Source of the DNA: JALZHR01 sp036389695
Lineage (GTDB): Bacteria; Acidobacteriota; Blastocatellia; Pyrinomonadales; Pyrinomonadaceae
Direction of reading: 5' to 3'
NCBI GenBank assembly: GCA_036389695.1
Contig: DASVWG010000050.1
Span: 1 to 6,891, forward strand
DNA length: 6,891 bases
Shown here: one piece after another, positions 1 through 5,908 of the stretch
How positions within the stretch are numbered: position 1 is the first letter of the stretch
Layout: the number at the start of each line of letters is the position of its first letter
Program-made: the position numbers and the translations under genes
The notes under the pieces: model-generated
Told to the model about the DNA's origin: nothing
What the model saw: only the letters and a program-made list of their open reading frames with translations
Database searches by the model: none

Positions 1-472
1 ATCGTCGTAACAATTGAAGCTCACGATTAACGCCTGTGATGCTGCGTTGCTGACCTGTTGTTTTAAGCGGGGTATTCAATCGTTTTAATTTGTATTGCAG
101 AATGTCGGAATGTTTTAGAGCTTGAATAAGTTTATAGCCGAAATGCTTTCGCAGAGTTTTTAATTGATAGAAATATGATTTTATATTTCTAATGCCTGAA
201 ATCTTGCGGTCATTAATGTAAATCGCTTCGTGAAGGTAAGTTTCAGAATAAAAATCAGCTAGATGATTGAATGTCATTCTTGAGGCATCCAATTCTTTAG
301 CCGTTTTTGTTTCCGAGTCGTTGATTAACTCTTTGATTTTTTCTTTGGCTTCTGCTTTGGTCGAAACCTTACGCCACAAATCGCGCTTTTTTCCTGTCTC
401 GTCAATGAACTGAACTCTGGCATAAAGTTTGCCGTTTTTCGTTACAATTGAGCCTGTTTTTTGTCTTGCCAT
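1..472 (-). CDS. Tyrosine recombinase / phage-type integrase, N-terminal part (truncated by window edge)
   Basis: Reading leftward from ATG at 472-470 gives 157 open codons with no stop before the window edge. Residues about 8-50 (GSIVTKNGKLYARVQF, then DETGKKRDLWRKV and STKAEAKEKIKELI) look like the AP2-like arm-DNA-binding domain at the N-terminus of many integrases. Residues about 66-157 (MTFNHLADFYSETYL, LKTLRKHFGYKLIQAL, GVNRELQLLRR) look like the SAM-like core-binding domain that clamps the att core. The catalytic domain with the R-K-H-R-H-Y residues would lie left of the window, so activity cannot be judged. An in-frame TGA lies just upstream and no other start falls between it and this ATG. 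An AGGAG sits about 16 nt upstream, rather far, with a closer weak AGAAGA. The gene is visibly more AT-rich than the rest of the window, which fits horizontal acquisition. Family assignment is from recognition of domain pattern. Confidence 0.85.
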   Translation of the reverse strand, partial: MARQKTGSIVTKNGKLYARVQFIDETGKKRDLWRKVSTKAEAKEKIKELINDSETKTAKELDASRMTFNHLADFYSETYLHEAIYINDRKISGIRNIKSYFYQLKTLRKHFGYKLIQALKHSDILQYKLKRLNTPLKTTGQQRSITGVNRELQLLRR

Positions 473-568
473 TCTTCTACTTTTTCAACTCCTTTTTGAT
501 GTCGAAAAAGTTGATAAAATAGAGTAGAGAAGTTCAATAAATACAGGCGTTTCAACGCTTTAGGCTGG

Positions 569-596
569 ACTACAAATCTTGCGCCTACATTGTCAA
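569..596 (-). promoter_or_regulatory. Candidate sigma70-type promoter for the integrase
   Basis: On the minus strand a perfect -35 hexamer TTGACA (596-591) is followed after 16 nt by TGTAGT (574-569), a 4/6 match to TATAAT. Transcription would start near 562 and give a leader of about 90 nt before the integrase ATG at 472. The -35 is good but the -10 and spacing are only fair. Confidence 0.35.
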
Positions 597-606
597 GTTT
601 AACAAT
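589..606. promoter_or_regulatory. Imperfect 18-bp palindrome overlapping the integrase -35 box
   Basis: ATTGTCAAGTTTAACAAT pairs with its own reverse complement at 7 of 9 positions and covers the TTGACA hexamer of the candidate integrase promoter. This placement would suit a repressor site. It is not followed by a convincing T-tract on the minus strand, so it is a poor terminator for the VWA gene. The function is inferred from position only and the match could be chance. Confidence 0.25.
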
Positions 607-614
607 AAAAATCA

Positions 615-1607
615 TCACTTGGCAAAATAGCCTTCGCGTGTTCGTGCAATCAACTCGGGACTTGTCACTTCGATTTTTATCGCGCGCCATTTGCCGTCGC
701 GTTTGTCGTTGGCGGGCGAGTATTCGACCGTGTAGAGTGAACGAATATCGGCGGCGACCGAGGCATAGAATTTGCCCATTTCTTCGAGGCGGTTGATGGC
801 GTTTAAGGTGCCGCCGGTGCGGCTTGCGAGAATTTTCAGGCGTTCGCGGGCGGCTTGATACATCGCGGTTTGAATCGGCGTCGGGTCGGCTAATTTGCTC
901 GGGTCGCCGGTCGGCAGGGCGAGCGGGTAAATCGTGACGCCTTGCCGGTCGGCGTTGTTCAGAATCTGGTTTAAGATTTCGCTGGTTTCGGGTTTGATTG
1001 CCGTCGCCATCTCGGATTCTTTGAGGTTTGAAAGAAAATCGCGGTCTTTGTCGCGCAGCGCCGTGTCGACGCCGTCGGTTAAAACGATAATCGCTTTGCG
1101 GCGCTTGCCTTCCTTCGAGAGCTTTTCGAGCGCGAATTCGAGCGCTTTGTAAAGCTGCGTTTTGCCGCGCCCGTTGGCGACGCGGATGGAATTGGCGACA
1201 ATCCGGCGGTCGGTCGTGAAATCGTTGCGCAAGTTTACCTTGTCGTAAAATTCGACGACGGCGATGCGGTCGTCGGGCGCGAGCGCGTCGCTAAAGCGAA
1301 TCGCCGATTGCTGAATCGTCTGGCGAAAGCCGAGCGTCGAGCCGGACATATCCAGAATCATCACCACCGAAAACGGCGTCACGGTCGCTTCAAAACGCGA
1401 AATCGGCTGTTTCACGCCGTCCTCGAAGACGGTAAAGTCTTCTTTGTTCAGGCTCGTAATAGGTTTTCCCGTGCGGTCGACGACGCCGATATTCAGCCGC
1501 ACGATTGACGTATCGACCTTGATTACCTCGTCGTCCTGCGCGCGAGCCGAAATTGTCAGAAAACTTATCGAAAGTAAAATAAAAAGTAAAACCGTATATT
1601 TACGCAT
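615..1607 (-). CDS. Secreted VWFA-related Acidobacterial-domain protein
   Basis: This 330-residue protein has a Sec signal peptide at residues 1-23 (MRKYTVLLFILLSISF..., cleavage likely after ARA). Residues about 28-72 carry the N-terminal signature of the acidobacterial VWA family: VDTSIVRLNIGVVDRTGKPI, then SLNKEDFTVFEDGVKQPI. The VWA fold spans about 80-295 with a complete metal-ion-dependent adhesion site: DMSGS at 86-90, T150 and TDG at 177-179. The tail (ARTREGYF) is the usual family ending, so the gene is full length. Such proteins are exported and are presumed to bind ligands through a bound divalent cation, but no specific partner is known. An upstream in-frame ATG at 1718 gives 37 extra residues translated from the repeat DNA. 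It is rejected because the signal peptide begins exactly at M1607. ATG 1634 is a less likely alternative. No Shine-Dalgarno precedes any of these starts. Confidence 0.92.
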   Translation of the reverse strand: MRKYTVLLFILLSISFLTISARAQDDEVIKVDTSIVRLNIGVVDRTGKPITSLNKEDFTVFEDGVKQPISRFEATVTPFSVVMILDMSGSTLGFRQTIQQSAIRFSDALAPDDRIAVVEFYDKVNLRNDFTTDRRIVANSIRVANGRGKTQLYKALEFALEKLSKEGKRRKAIIVLTDGVDTALRDKDRDFLSNLKESEMATAIKPETSEILNQILNNADRQGVTIYPLALPTGDPSKLADPTPIQTAMYQAARERLKILASRTGGTLNAINRLEEMGKFYASVAADIRSLYTVEYSPANDKRDGKWRAIKIEVTSPELIARTREGYFAK

Positions 1608-1613
1608 AAAAGA

Positions 1614-1642
1614 ATAATAACTAATCAGACGCATTTTGCCGA
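1614..1642 (-). promoter_or_regulatory. Candidate promoter of the VWA gene, consistent with a leaderless mRNA
   Basis: On the minus strand TCGGCA (1642-1637, 4/6 to TTGACA) and TATTAT (1619-1614, 5/6 to TATAAT) are 17 nt apart. A start about 7 nt after the -10 would fall on the A of the ATG at 1607, so the message would have no leader. That agrees with the missing Shine-Dalgarno. The hexamers are moderate and the surroundings AT-rich, so chance is not excluded. Confidence 0.35.
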
Positions 1643-1659
1643 AACTCGGTTGCACGTCC

Positions 1660-1677
1660 GACGTCAATGACGTCAAT
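1660..1677. repeat. Perfect 9-bp tandem duplication with palindromic GACGTC cores
   Basis: GACGTCAAT is present twice head to tail at 1660-1668 and 1669-1677. Each copy contains the palindrome GACGTC, and the second forms TGACGTCA at 1668-1675. The pair lies upstream of the VWA start, between it and the heptamer repeat, a natural place for a regulator to bind two adjacent sites. The repeat is directly visible, while the operator role is inference. Confidence 0.5.
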
Positions 1678-1692
1678 GCAAAACGTCGAAAA

Positions 1693-1787
1693 TGCAAAAC
1701 GCAAAATGCAAAGTGCAAAATGGAAGAACGGATTTAATCTTAAATCTTAAATCCTAATATTTTGCATTTTGCACTTTGCATTTTGCA
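1693..1787. repeat. Inverted pair of heptanucleotide arrays (unit TGCAAAA)
   Basis: Four 7-nt units (TGCAAAA, CGCAAAA, TGCAAAG, TGCAAAA) fill 1693-1720. Four units of the reverse complement (TTTTGCA, TTTTGCA, CTTTGCA, TTTTGCA) fill 1760-1787. The arms share a perfect 22-bp inverted match, 1701-1722 against 1765-1786. Between them lie three units of another heptamer (AATCTTA, AATCTTA, AATCCTA at 1736-1756), within a smaller palindrome GGATTTAA / TTAAATCC (1730-1737 and 1747-1754). The element sits between two divergent genes, so it is not placed where a terminator is needed. It ends 7 bases before the -35 of the rightward promoter. Confidence 0.9.
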
Positions 1788-1793
1788 TTTCTC

Positions 1794-1822
1794 TTAACAT
1801 CTCGTGTTAACTGCGTTATAAT
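1794..1822 (+). promoter_or_regulatory. Strong sigma70-type promoter for the zinc-finger membrane protein gene
   Basis: TTAACA (1794-1799, 5/6 to TTGACA) and a perfect TATAAT (1817-1822) are separated by 17 nt. Transcription should start near 1829 and give a leader of about 41 nt before the ATG at 1870. The match in both hexamers and in spacing makes this the best promoter in the window. Confidence 0.75.
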
Positions 1823-1858
1823 CTGCTTTCAAGCTACGGCTGGAAACCTCCGCTTCCG

Positions 1859-1865
1859 AAAGGTG
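1859..1865 (+). promoter_or_regulatory. Ribosome binding site fixing the start at 1870
   Basis: AAAGGTG lies 4 nt before ATG 1870 and supports that start codon, together with the promoter just upstream. The match to the Shine-Dalgarno consensus is partial. Confidence 0.55.
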
Positions 1866-1869
1866 TTTT

Positions 1870-2433
1870 ATGTTTTATAAGCCTACATATTGCTGTCATT
1901 GCGGCGAAAAAATCGACCGCGAGAAATGGGGAATTAAAGACAGTCGAAGATTTTGCGAAAGCTGCGCCAGCGAATTCGCGCTGAAAGAATGGATTCCGCG
2001 CGCGATTGTTTTCGGCGGCGTTTTAGCTCTGCTTTTCGGTTTCGGGACGCTTTTGCGAAAAACGGAAAAGCCTTTAAATGTAACGACCTCGCCCGCTTCG
2101 ACAAACCCCGCGCCGAATCAAAAAAGTCAGCAGCTTTTGTCGAACGCGAACGTGCAGAATTCCGCGCCGCCGCCCGCTGCGGCGAATAATGCGGCATGGC
2201 AGGCGCAGAAGCAAAATCCGTCTGACCTGAATCGGGCGGAAAGTTTGCGATTACAGACAGGCGCGAAATTCGCGGATAAGCAAAATCCGGCACCGGAAGC
2301 CGTCTATTTCTGCGGGGCGCAGACGAAAAAAGGAACGCCGTGCTCGCGGCGCGTCAAAGGCGGCGGGCGCTGCTGGCAGCACGCGGGGCAAGCGGCAATG
2401 CTGCCGCCCGAAAAATTATTGATAAGTCAATAA
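1870..2433 (+). CDS. Membrane protein with N-terminal zinc ribbon and C-terminal CxAxTKxGxPC-type zinc motif
   Basis: This 187-residue protein has three parts. Residues 8-32 form a zinc ribbon with C8-x2-C11 and C29-x2-C32. Residues about 42-62 are a single hydrophobic helix (IPRAIVFGGVLALLFGFGTL) followed by RKTEK. Residues about 68-145 are an Asn/Ala/Pro/Gln-rich linker without obvious fold. Residues 147-171 carry CGAQTKKGTPCSRRVKGGGR followed by CWQH, with likely metal ligands C148, C158, C168 and H171. This resembles the short zinc-binding motif of DUF5763-like proteins, and I base that on pattern memory only. The two zinc modules lie on opposite sides of the helix and therefore probably on opposite sides of the membrane. 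No biochemical role can be assigned. It has its own promoter and ribosome site and is separated by 169 bases from the kinase gene. Confidence 0.75.
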   Translation: MFYKPTYCCHCGEKIDREKWGIKDSRRFCESCASEFALKEWIPRAIVFGGVLALLFGFGTLLRKTEKPLNVTTSPASTNPAPNQKSQQLLSNANVQNSAPPPAAANNAAWQAQKQNPSDLNRAESLRLQTGAKFADKQNPAPEAVYFCGAQTKKGTPCSRRVKGGGRCWQHAGQAAMLPPEKLLISQ

Positions 2434-2439
2434 ATACGC

Positions 2440-2468
2440 TTGTTTTAGAGCCGAGACAGTGTTACGAT
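2440..2468 (+). promoter_or_regulatory. Weak candidate promoter upstream of the kinase gene
   Basis: TTGTTT (2440-2445) and TACGAT (2463-2468) are 17 nt apart in the 169-base gap before the kinase. This would give a leader of about 128 nt. Only 3/6 and 4/6 positions match consensus. Read-through from the promoter at 1794-1822 is an alternative, as no terminator is visible after 2433. Confidence 0.2.
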
Positions 2469-2602
2469 GCTGACCAAAACGCATCCGCCCGAAATGCAAT
2501 CGAAACTAAAATTGTCAAATCGAAAATGCAAAGCGGTTTAAAGCCTTGTCAATTTCCCGCGCGTGCGGTCGCGAAAATAATTTAAAGAACGGAAGTATCA
2601 AA

Positions 2603-4483
2603 ATGAAACCCTTGTCACCAAACACAATGTTGCAGAATCGTTATCTGGTCGTCCAGCTTATCGGCAAAGGCGGAATGGGCGAAGTTTATCTGGCGGTCGA
2701 CCAGCGCTTAGGGAGCGCCATCGCTTTAAAACGCACGTTTTTCTCGGATAACGACACGCTCAGAAACGCTTTCGAGCGCGAGGCGCGCACTCTGGCGCGT
2801 CTGCGTCACGCGGTTTTGCCGAAAGTGAGCGACCATTTTACCGAGCACGAAACGCAGTATCTGGTGATGGAGCATATTTCGGGCGACGATTTATCGAAGC
2901 GCCTGGAAGTGACGCGGAAACCGTTTCCGCTCAACTGGGTTTTGTTCTGGGCTGACCAACTTTTAGACGCGCTCGCTTATCTGCATTCGCACGAGCCGCC
3001 GATTGTCCACCGCGACATCAAGCCGCAGAATCTGAAATTGACCAACGAAAATCATATTATCCTGCTCGATTTCGGTCTGGCGAAAGACACGGGCGCTTCG
3101 CGCGTTTCCACGACCGGCGGCAGCATCGTCGGCTACACGCCGCATTACGCGCCGATGGAGCAGATTCGCGGCACCGGAACGACGGCAAAAAGCGATATCT
3201 ATTCGCTTTCGGCGACGCTCTATCAACTTTTAACGGCGCAGGTTCCGCCCGACGCTCTGACGCGCGCCGACAGCGTTTTGAACGCGCTGCCCGACCCGAC
3301 CGAGCCGATTAACAAAATCAATCCGGAAGTTCCGCGCGTAATTTCGGACGTGATTTTGAAAGGCATGGCGCTGAGCATGGACGCGCGCTACGCCAACGCG
3401 CGCGAGATGCAGAAAGCCCTGCGCGAAGCTTACGCGCAGATGCAAACCAAAATGTCGGCGGAAACGATGGCGTTTACTCTGCCGCCGCAGATAAACCAGA
3501 CGCCCGCCACGCCGTCTCAGCCGCAAGTGACGCAATCGCAGCAGTTGACCGAACAATTTGCGACGCCGATTCCGAGCCAGCCGCAGCCGGCGACGCATCT
3601 GCCGACGCCGCACGACTCGCTGCCGTCACAGCAGAAAACGGAAAATTTCAATATCGCGCCGCCGGAGCCTGATTTTGAGGCGACGCTGAAGGACGCGAAT
3701 CTGAGTCCGACGTCTTTGCCGTCGCTGCCTTCGCAGCAAAAAACCGAAGTTTTGCCGACCGAAATTTCGTCGCAGATTCCCAAAAAGGAAGAAAGCTATA
3801 ACGCGGATGCGACAATGCCGGTCGCCGCTTTCGACCATCACGCGCAGGCAAGCGAGCCAATCGGCGCGACGCAAGCCGCTTCGAATTTCGATTCCGTGCC
3901 GACCGAAGTGCGCCAGCCGCAGCAGCAGCAGCAGCAATACGGCTCGCCTTATAACACTGCGGCGACCGCCGCCGGAACAACCGGCGCGAGCGGCGGGCAG
4001 ACGCGCGCCGAGAATGTTTATCAGCCGACGCCGCTCGTTTCGGAAACGAAAAAGAAATCGGGGAAAGGCGTGGCAGTAGCGGCGGTTTTAGGCGTTTTCG
4101 CGATTCTGATACTGGCGGCGGCAGGCGTCGGTTTATACGCGTTCAGCGACCAGTTAGGAATTACCGGAACGACGCCGACACCGACGCCGACCGCGCAGCC
4201 GACCGTTTCGCCGACGCCCGCGCCGACCGCGGAAAGAGCCAATACGAACACCGGCAAATCGACAAATCAGCAAATCGCGGGCGCGGGCGAGACGAACACG
4301 CAGGTTGCCGAAACAAACAAAACGACCGAGCCGACCGTCAAAACGGTCGTTCCGCCGACGACGCAGCCGACGCGCGTGGTGACGACGACTCAACCGCCGG
4401 TCAGAAACAATCCGCCGCCGGTGACGCGCACGACGCCCAAACCGACCGGGGCGAAAACGCCGAAACCGGTTCTTTTACAGTAA
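2603..4483 (+). CDS. Transmembrane Hanks-type serine/threonine protein kinase
   Basis: This 626-residue protein phosphorylates Ser/Thr of unknown targets with ATP. The kinase domain spans about 14-275 and has all key elements: glycine loop GKGGMGEV (21-28), catalytic K43, a helix-C glutamate near 58-60, catalytic loop HRDIKPQN (136-143, base D138), DFG (156-158), YAPMEQ in place of APE (182-187), and SDIYSL (197-202). Residues about 285-480 are a Gln/Pro/Thr/Ser-rich linker. A single membrane helix lies at about 489-513 (GVAVAAVLGVFAILILAAAG) after KKKSGK, which puts the kinase in the cytoplasm. The last 106 residues form a Thr/Pro-rich outer tail with no PASTA or other folded domain. The start is ATG 2603, with GGAAG 7 nt upstream and MKPLSPNTMLQNRY leading directly into the domain. 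An upstream ATG at 2546 adds 19 residues and lacks support. The TPR gene follows after 18 nt. Confidence 0.95.
   Translation: MKPLSPNTMLQNRYLVVQLIGKGGMGEVYLAVDQRLGSAIALKRTFFSDNDTLRNAFEREARTLARLRHAVLPKVSDHFTEHETQYLVMEHISGDDLSKRLEVTRKPFPLNWVLFWADQLLDALAYLHSHEPPIVHRDIKPQNLKLTNENHIILLDFGLAKDTGASRVSTTGGSIVGYTPHYAPMEQIRGTGTTAKSDIYSLSATLYQLLTAQVPPDALTRADSVLNALPDPTEPINKINPEVPRVISDVILKGMALSMDARYANAREMQKALREAYAQMQTKMSAETMAFTLPPQINQTPATPSQPQVTQSQQLTEQFATPIPSQPQPATHLPTPHDSLPSQQKTENFNIAPPEPDFEATLKDANLSPTSLPSLPSQQKTEVLPTEISSQIPKKEESYNADATMPVAAFDHHAQASEPIGATQAASNFDSVPTEVRQPQQQQQQYGSPYNTAATAAGTTGASGGQTRAENVYQPTPLVSETKKKSGKGVAVAAVLGVFAILILAAAGVGLYAFSDQLGITGTTPTPTPTAQPTVSPTPAPTAERANTNTGKSTNQQIAGAGETNTQVAETNKTTEPTVKTVVPPTTQPTRVVTTTQPPVRNNPPPVTRTTPKPTGAKTPKPVLLQ
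3920..3937 (+). repeat. CAG trinucleotide run encoding six glutamines in the kinase linker
   Basis: Five CAG codons and one CAA in a row encode Gln440-445 of the kinase. Such a run can change length by slippage in whole codons without breaking the frame, so linker length may vary between strains. Confidence 0.6.
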
Positions 4484-4487
4484 TTTC

Positions 4488-4492
4488 AGGAG
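4488..4492 (+). promoter_or_regulatory. Ribosome binding site of the TPR gene
   Basis: AGGAG lies between the kinase stop (4481-4483) and ATG 4502, 9 nt before the start. It supports independent re-initiation within a kinase-TPR operon and fixes the start directly ahead of the signal peptide. Confidence 0.7.
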
Positions 4493-4501
4493 ATTTTTTA
4501 T

Positions 4502-5908
4502 ATGGCAAAAAAAGTTTTACTTGGATTGATAACATTCGTCATGCTGTCGGCAACGCTCGCCGCTTTGAATGTGAAAGTCAACGCGCAGCCCCGGCAGCAG
4601 CTTGAACGCGCGCGACGTTTGGCGACCGAAGGCGACGGCTTTTTGCGCCAGAAAGATTATCGCGCGGCGGTCACCAAATACGCCGAAGCGATCAGCATCG
4701 TGCCGCGCTATTCCTACGCCTTTTATAAAAAAGGCTACTCGCATTACTATCTCGCAGAATATTCGCAGGCGGCGAGCGATTTGAGCAAGGCTCTGGAAGG
4801 TCCGGCGCAGGGATTTAGCGAGCTGGACGTTTACACGATGCGCTGGCAAGCCTATTACTTTCAGCAGAATTACGACGCGGCGCTGCGCGACGTTCAGCAG
4901 GCTTTGCGGCTTTCGCCTTCCAGCTCGTATTGGAATCTCGCGCTCGGCGACTGTTATCGCGGCAAAAAAGATTTGCGCAACGCGCTCGCCGCTTATCAGA
5001 AAGGCGCGCAGCTCGATGCGACCAACGCCGACGTTCATTATTTCATCGCGCTTTGTCACAATCAGCTGGGCGAATATTTGCAGCAGGGCTTTGCCGGTTT
5101 GAAAGCCATCGAAAAAGGCACGACGAAATATAAAGGCGAGTCGTGGGAATTTGTCGGAGAAGCTTTGTTTCGCGGCAAAAAATACGAAGACGCCGCCCAA
5201 TCATATGAAAAAGCTTTGCAGGCAAAGTCGGATTTGAAAAACGTCTACACCAATCTATCGGAAGTTTACCGGATGCTGAATCGCTTTGACGAGGCGATAA
5301 ATACGGTGCGAAAAGGCTTGCGCGTGTATCCGGACGACGCCAATTACTACATCAATCTAAGCTGGCTTTACAGCCTCGCCGACCGTCACCAGGAATCGAT
5401 TTCCGCCGGTCAGCAAGCCGTCCGTCTTTTGCCCGACCAATATATGGGCTACACGAATCTGTGCCGCGCTTACAACGACACGAAACAATACGCGCTGGCG
5501 ATTCAAACCTGCAACAAGGCGATGGCGATAAATCCGGGCGACGGCGAAACCAATTACTATCTCGGTCGCGCCTACCAGCTTCAGAACAAAGGGGCGCAGG
5601 CGATGGCTTATTACAAAAAAGCCGTGACGGGCTTGGTCGAATTCACGCGTCAGAACCCCGATTACTCGGACGGTTACTACCTGCTCGGCAACGCCTATTA
5701 TTCCGTCGACCAAAACGCCAACGCGATTGCCGCTTTGAAAAAATGCCTGGAAATCGCGCCGCGTTTCGCCAAAGCGCGTTTTAATCTCGGCTCGATTTAT
5801 CTGGTGAGCGGCAACAAACCGGCTGCCCGCGAGCAATACAACATTTTAAAGGACGTCGATGCGGCGCTCGCCGCCAAGCTGCTCGACGCGATTAACAAAG
5901 CCAGATAA
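4502..5908 (+). CDS. Exported tetratricopeptide-repeat protein
   Basis: This 468-residue protein begins with a Sec signal peptide (MAKKVLLGLITFVMLSATLA, cleavage probably after VNA at 28). No lipobox cysteine is seen, so it is likely soluble or loosely attached outside the inner membrane. Almost all the rest is TPR repeats of about 34 residues, with repeats starting near 35, 71, 108, 142, 176, 213, 246, 279, 313, 348, 388 and 422. Clear examples are the segments at 213-240 (WEFVGEALFRGKKYEDAAQS) and 388-420 (GYYLLGNAYYSVDQNANAIA). The repeat near 348 has a longer second helix (AVTGLVEFTRQNPD). TPR arrays bind protein partners, and no enzymatic domain is present. It lies 18 nt downstream of the kinase and is probably co-transcribed, so the two may act together, perhaps through the kinase's outer tail. 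That link is inference from gene order. Confidence 0.93.
   Translation: MAKKVLLGLITFVMLSATLAALNVKVNAQPRQQLERARRLATEGDGFLRQKDYRAAVTKYAEAISIVPRYSYAFYKKGYSHYYLAEYSQAASDLSKALEGPAQGFSELDVYTMRWQAYYFQQNYDAALRDVQQALRLSPSSSYWNLALGDCYRGKKDLRNALAAYQKGAQLDATNADVHYFIALCHNQLGEYLQQGFAGLKAIEKGTTKYKGESWEFVGEALFRGKKYEDAAQSYEKALQAKSDLKNVYTNLSEVYRMLNRFDEAINTVRKGLRVYPDDANYYINLSWLYSLADRHQESISAGQQAVRLLPDQYMGYTNLCRAYNDTKQYALAIQTCNKAMAINPGDGETNYYLGRAYQLQNKGAQAMAYYKKAVTGLVEFTRQNPDYSDGYYLLGNAYYSVDQNANAIAALKKCLEIAPRFAKARFNLGSIYLVSGNKPAAREQYNILKDVDAALAAKLLDAINKAR

Larger units (their letters stand above)
473..614. other. AT-rich spacer between integrase and VWA genes; possible element edge
   Basis: No gene is supported in these 142 bases. 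The region separates the AT-rich integrase from the GC-richer VWA gene, whose 3' end is intact. Since att sites commonly lie next to integrase genes, an attachment site may lie here, but no direct-repeat partner is visible because the element continues out of the window. A short perfect stem, GCGTT-TC-AACGC, occurs at 547-558. No tRNA 3' end, a common integration target, is present. Confidence 0.3.

Noticed and set aside
112..122. GTTTTAGAGCT, resembling the start of type II CRISPR repeats
   Set aside because: It occurs once, inside the integrase reading frame, with no repeat-spacer periodicity and no cas genes in view.
560..590. GGCGCAAGATTT-type sequence (minus strand) as half of a dispersed palindromic repeat
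   Set aside because: No matching second half or second copy is present in the window, so the idea cannot be supported here.
442..690. 82-codon reading frame on the minus strand overlapping the integrase start and VWA end
   Set aside because: It overlaps two better-supported genes in another frame and shows no recognisable protein features.
1608..1718. N-terminal extension of the VWA protein from ATG 1718
   Set aside because: The extra residues (MHFAFCVLHF...) are translated heptamer-repeat DNA, and a proper signal peptide begins at the ATG at 1607.
2557..2568. CCGC-GCGT-GCGG hairpin before the kinase as a terminator
   Set aside because: The stem is only 4 bp and is not followed by a T-tract.
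2546..2602. Upstream start for the kinase
   Set aside because: It adds 19 unsupported residues and has no ribosome site, whereas ATG 2603 has GGAAG 7 nt upstream and leads straight into the kinase fold.
4517..5200. 227-codon minus-strand reading frame opposite the TPR gene
   Set aside because: It is a shadow of the high-GC third positions of the TPR gene, with Arg-rich low-complexity sequence and no ribosome site.
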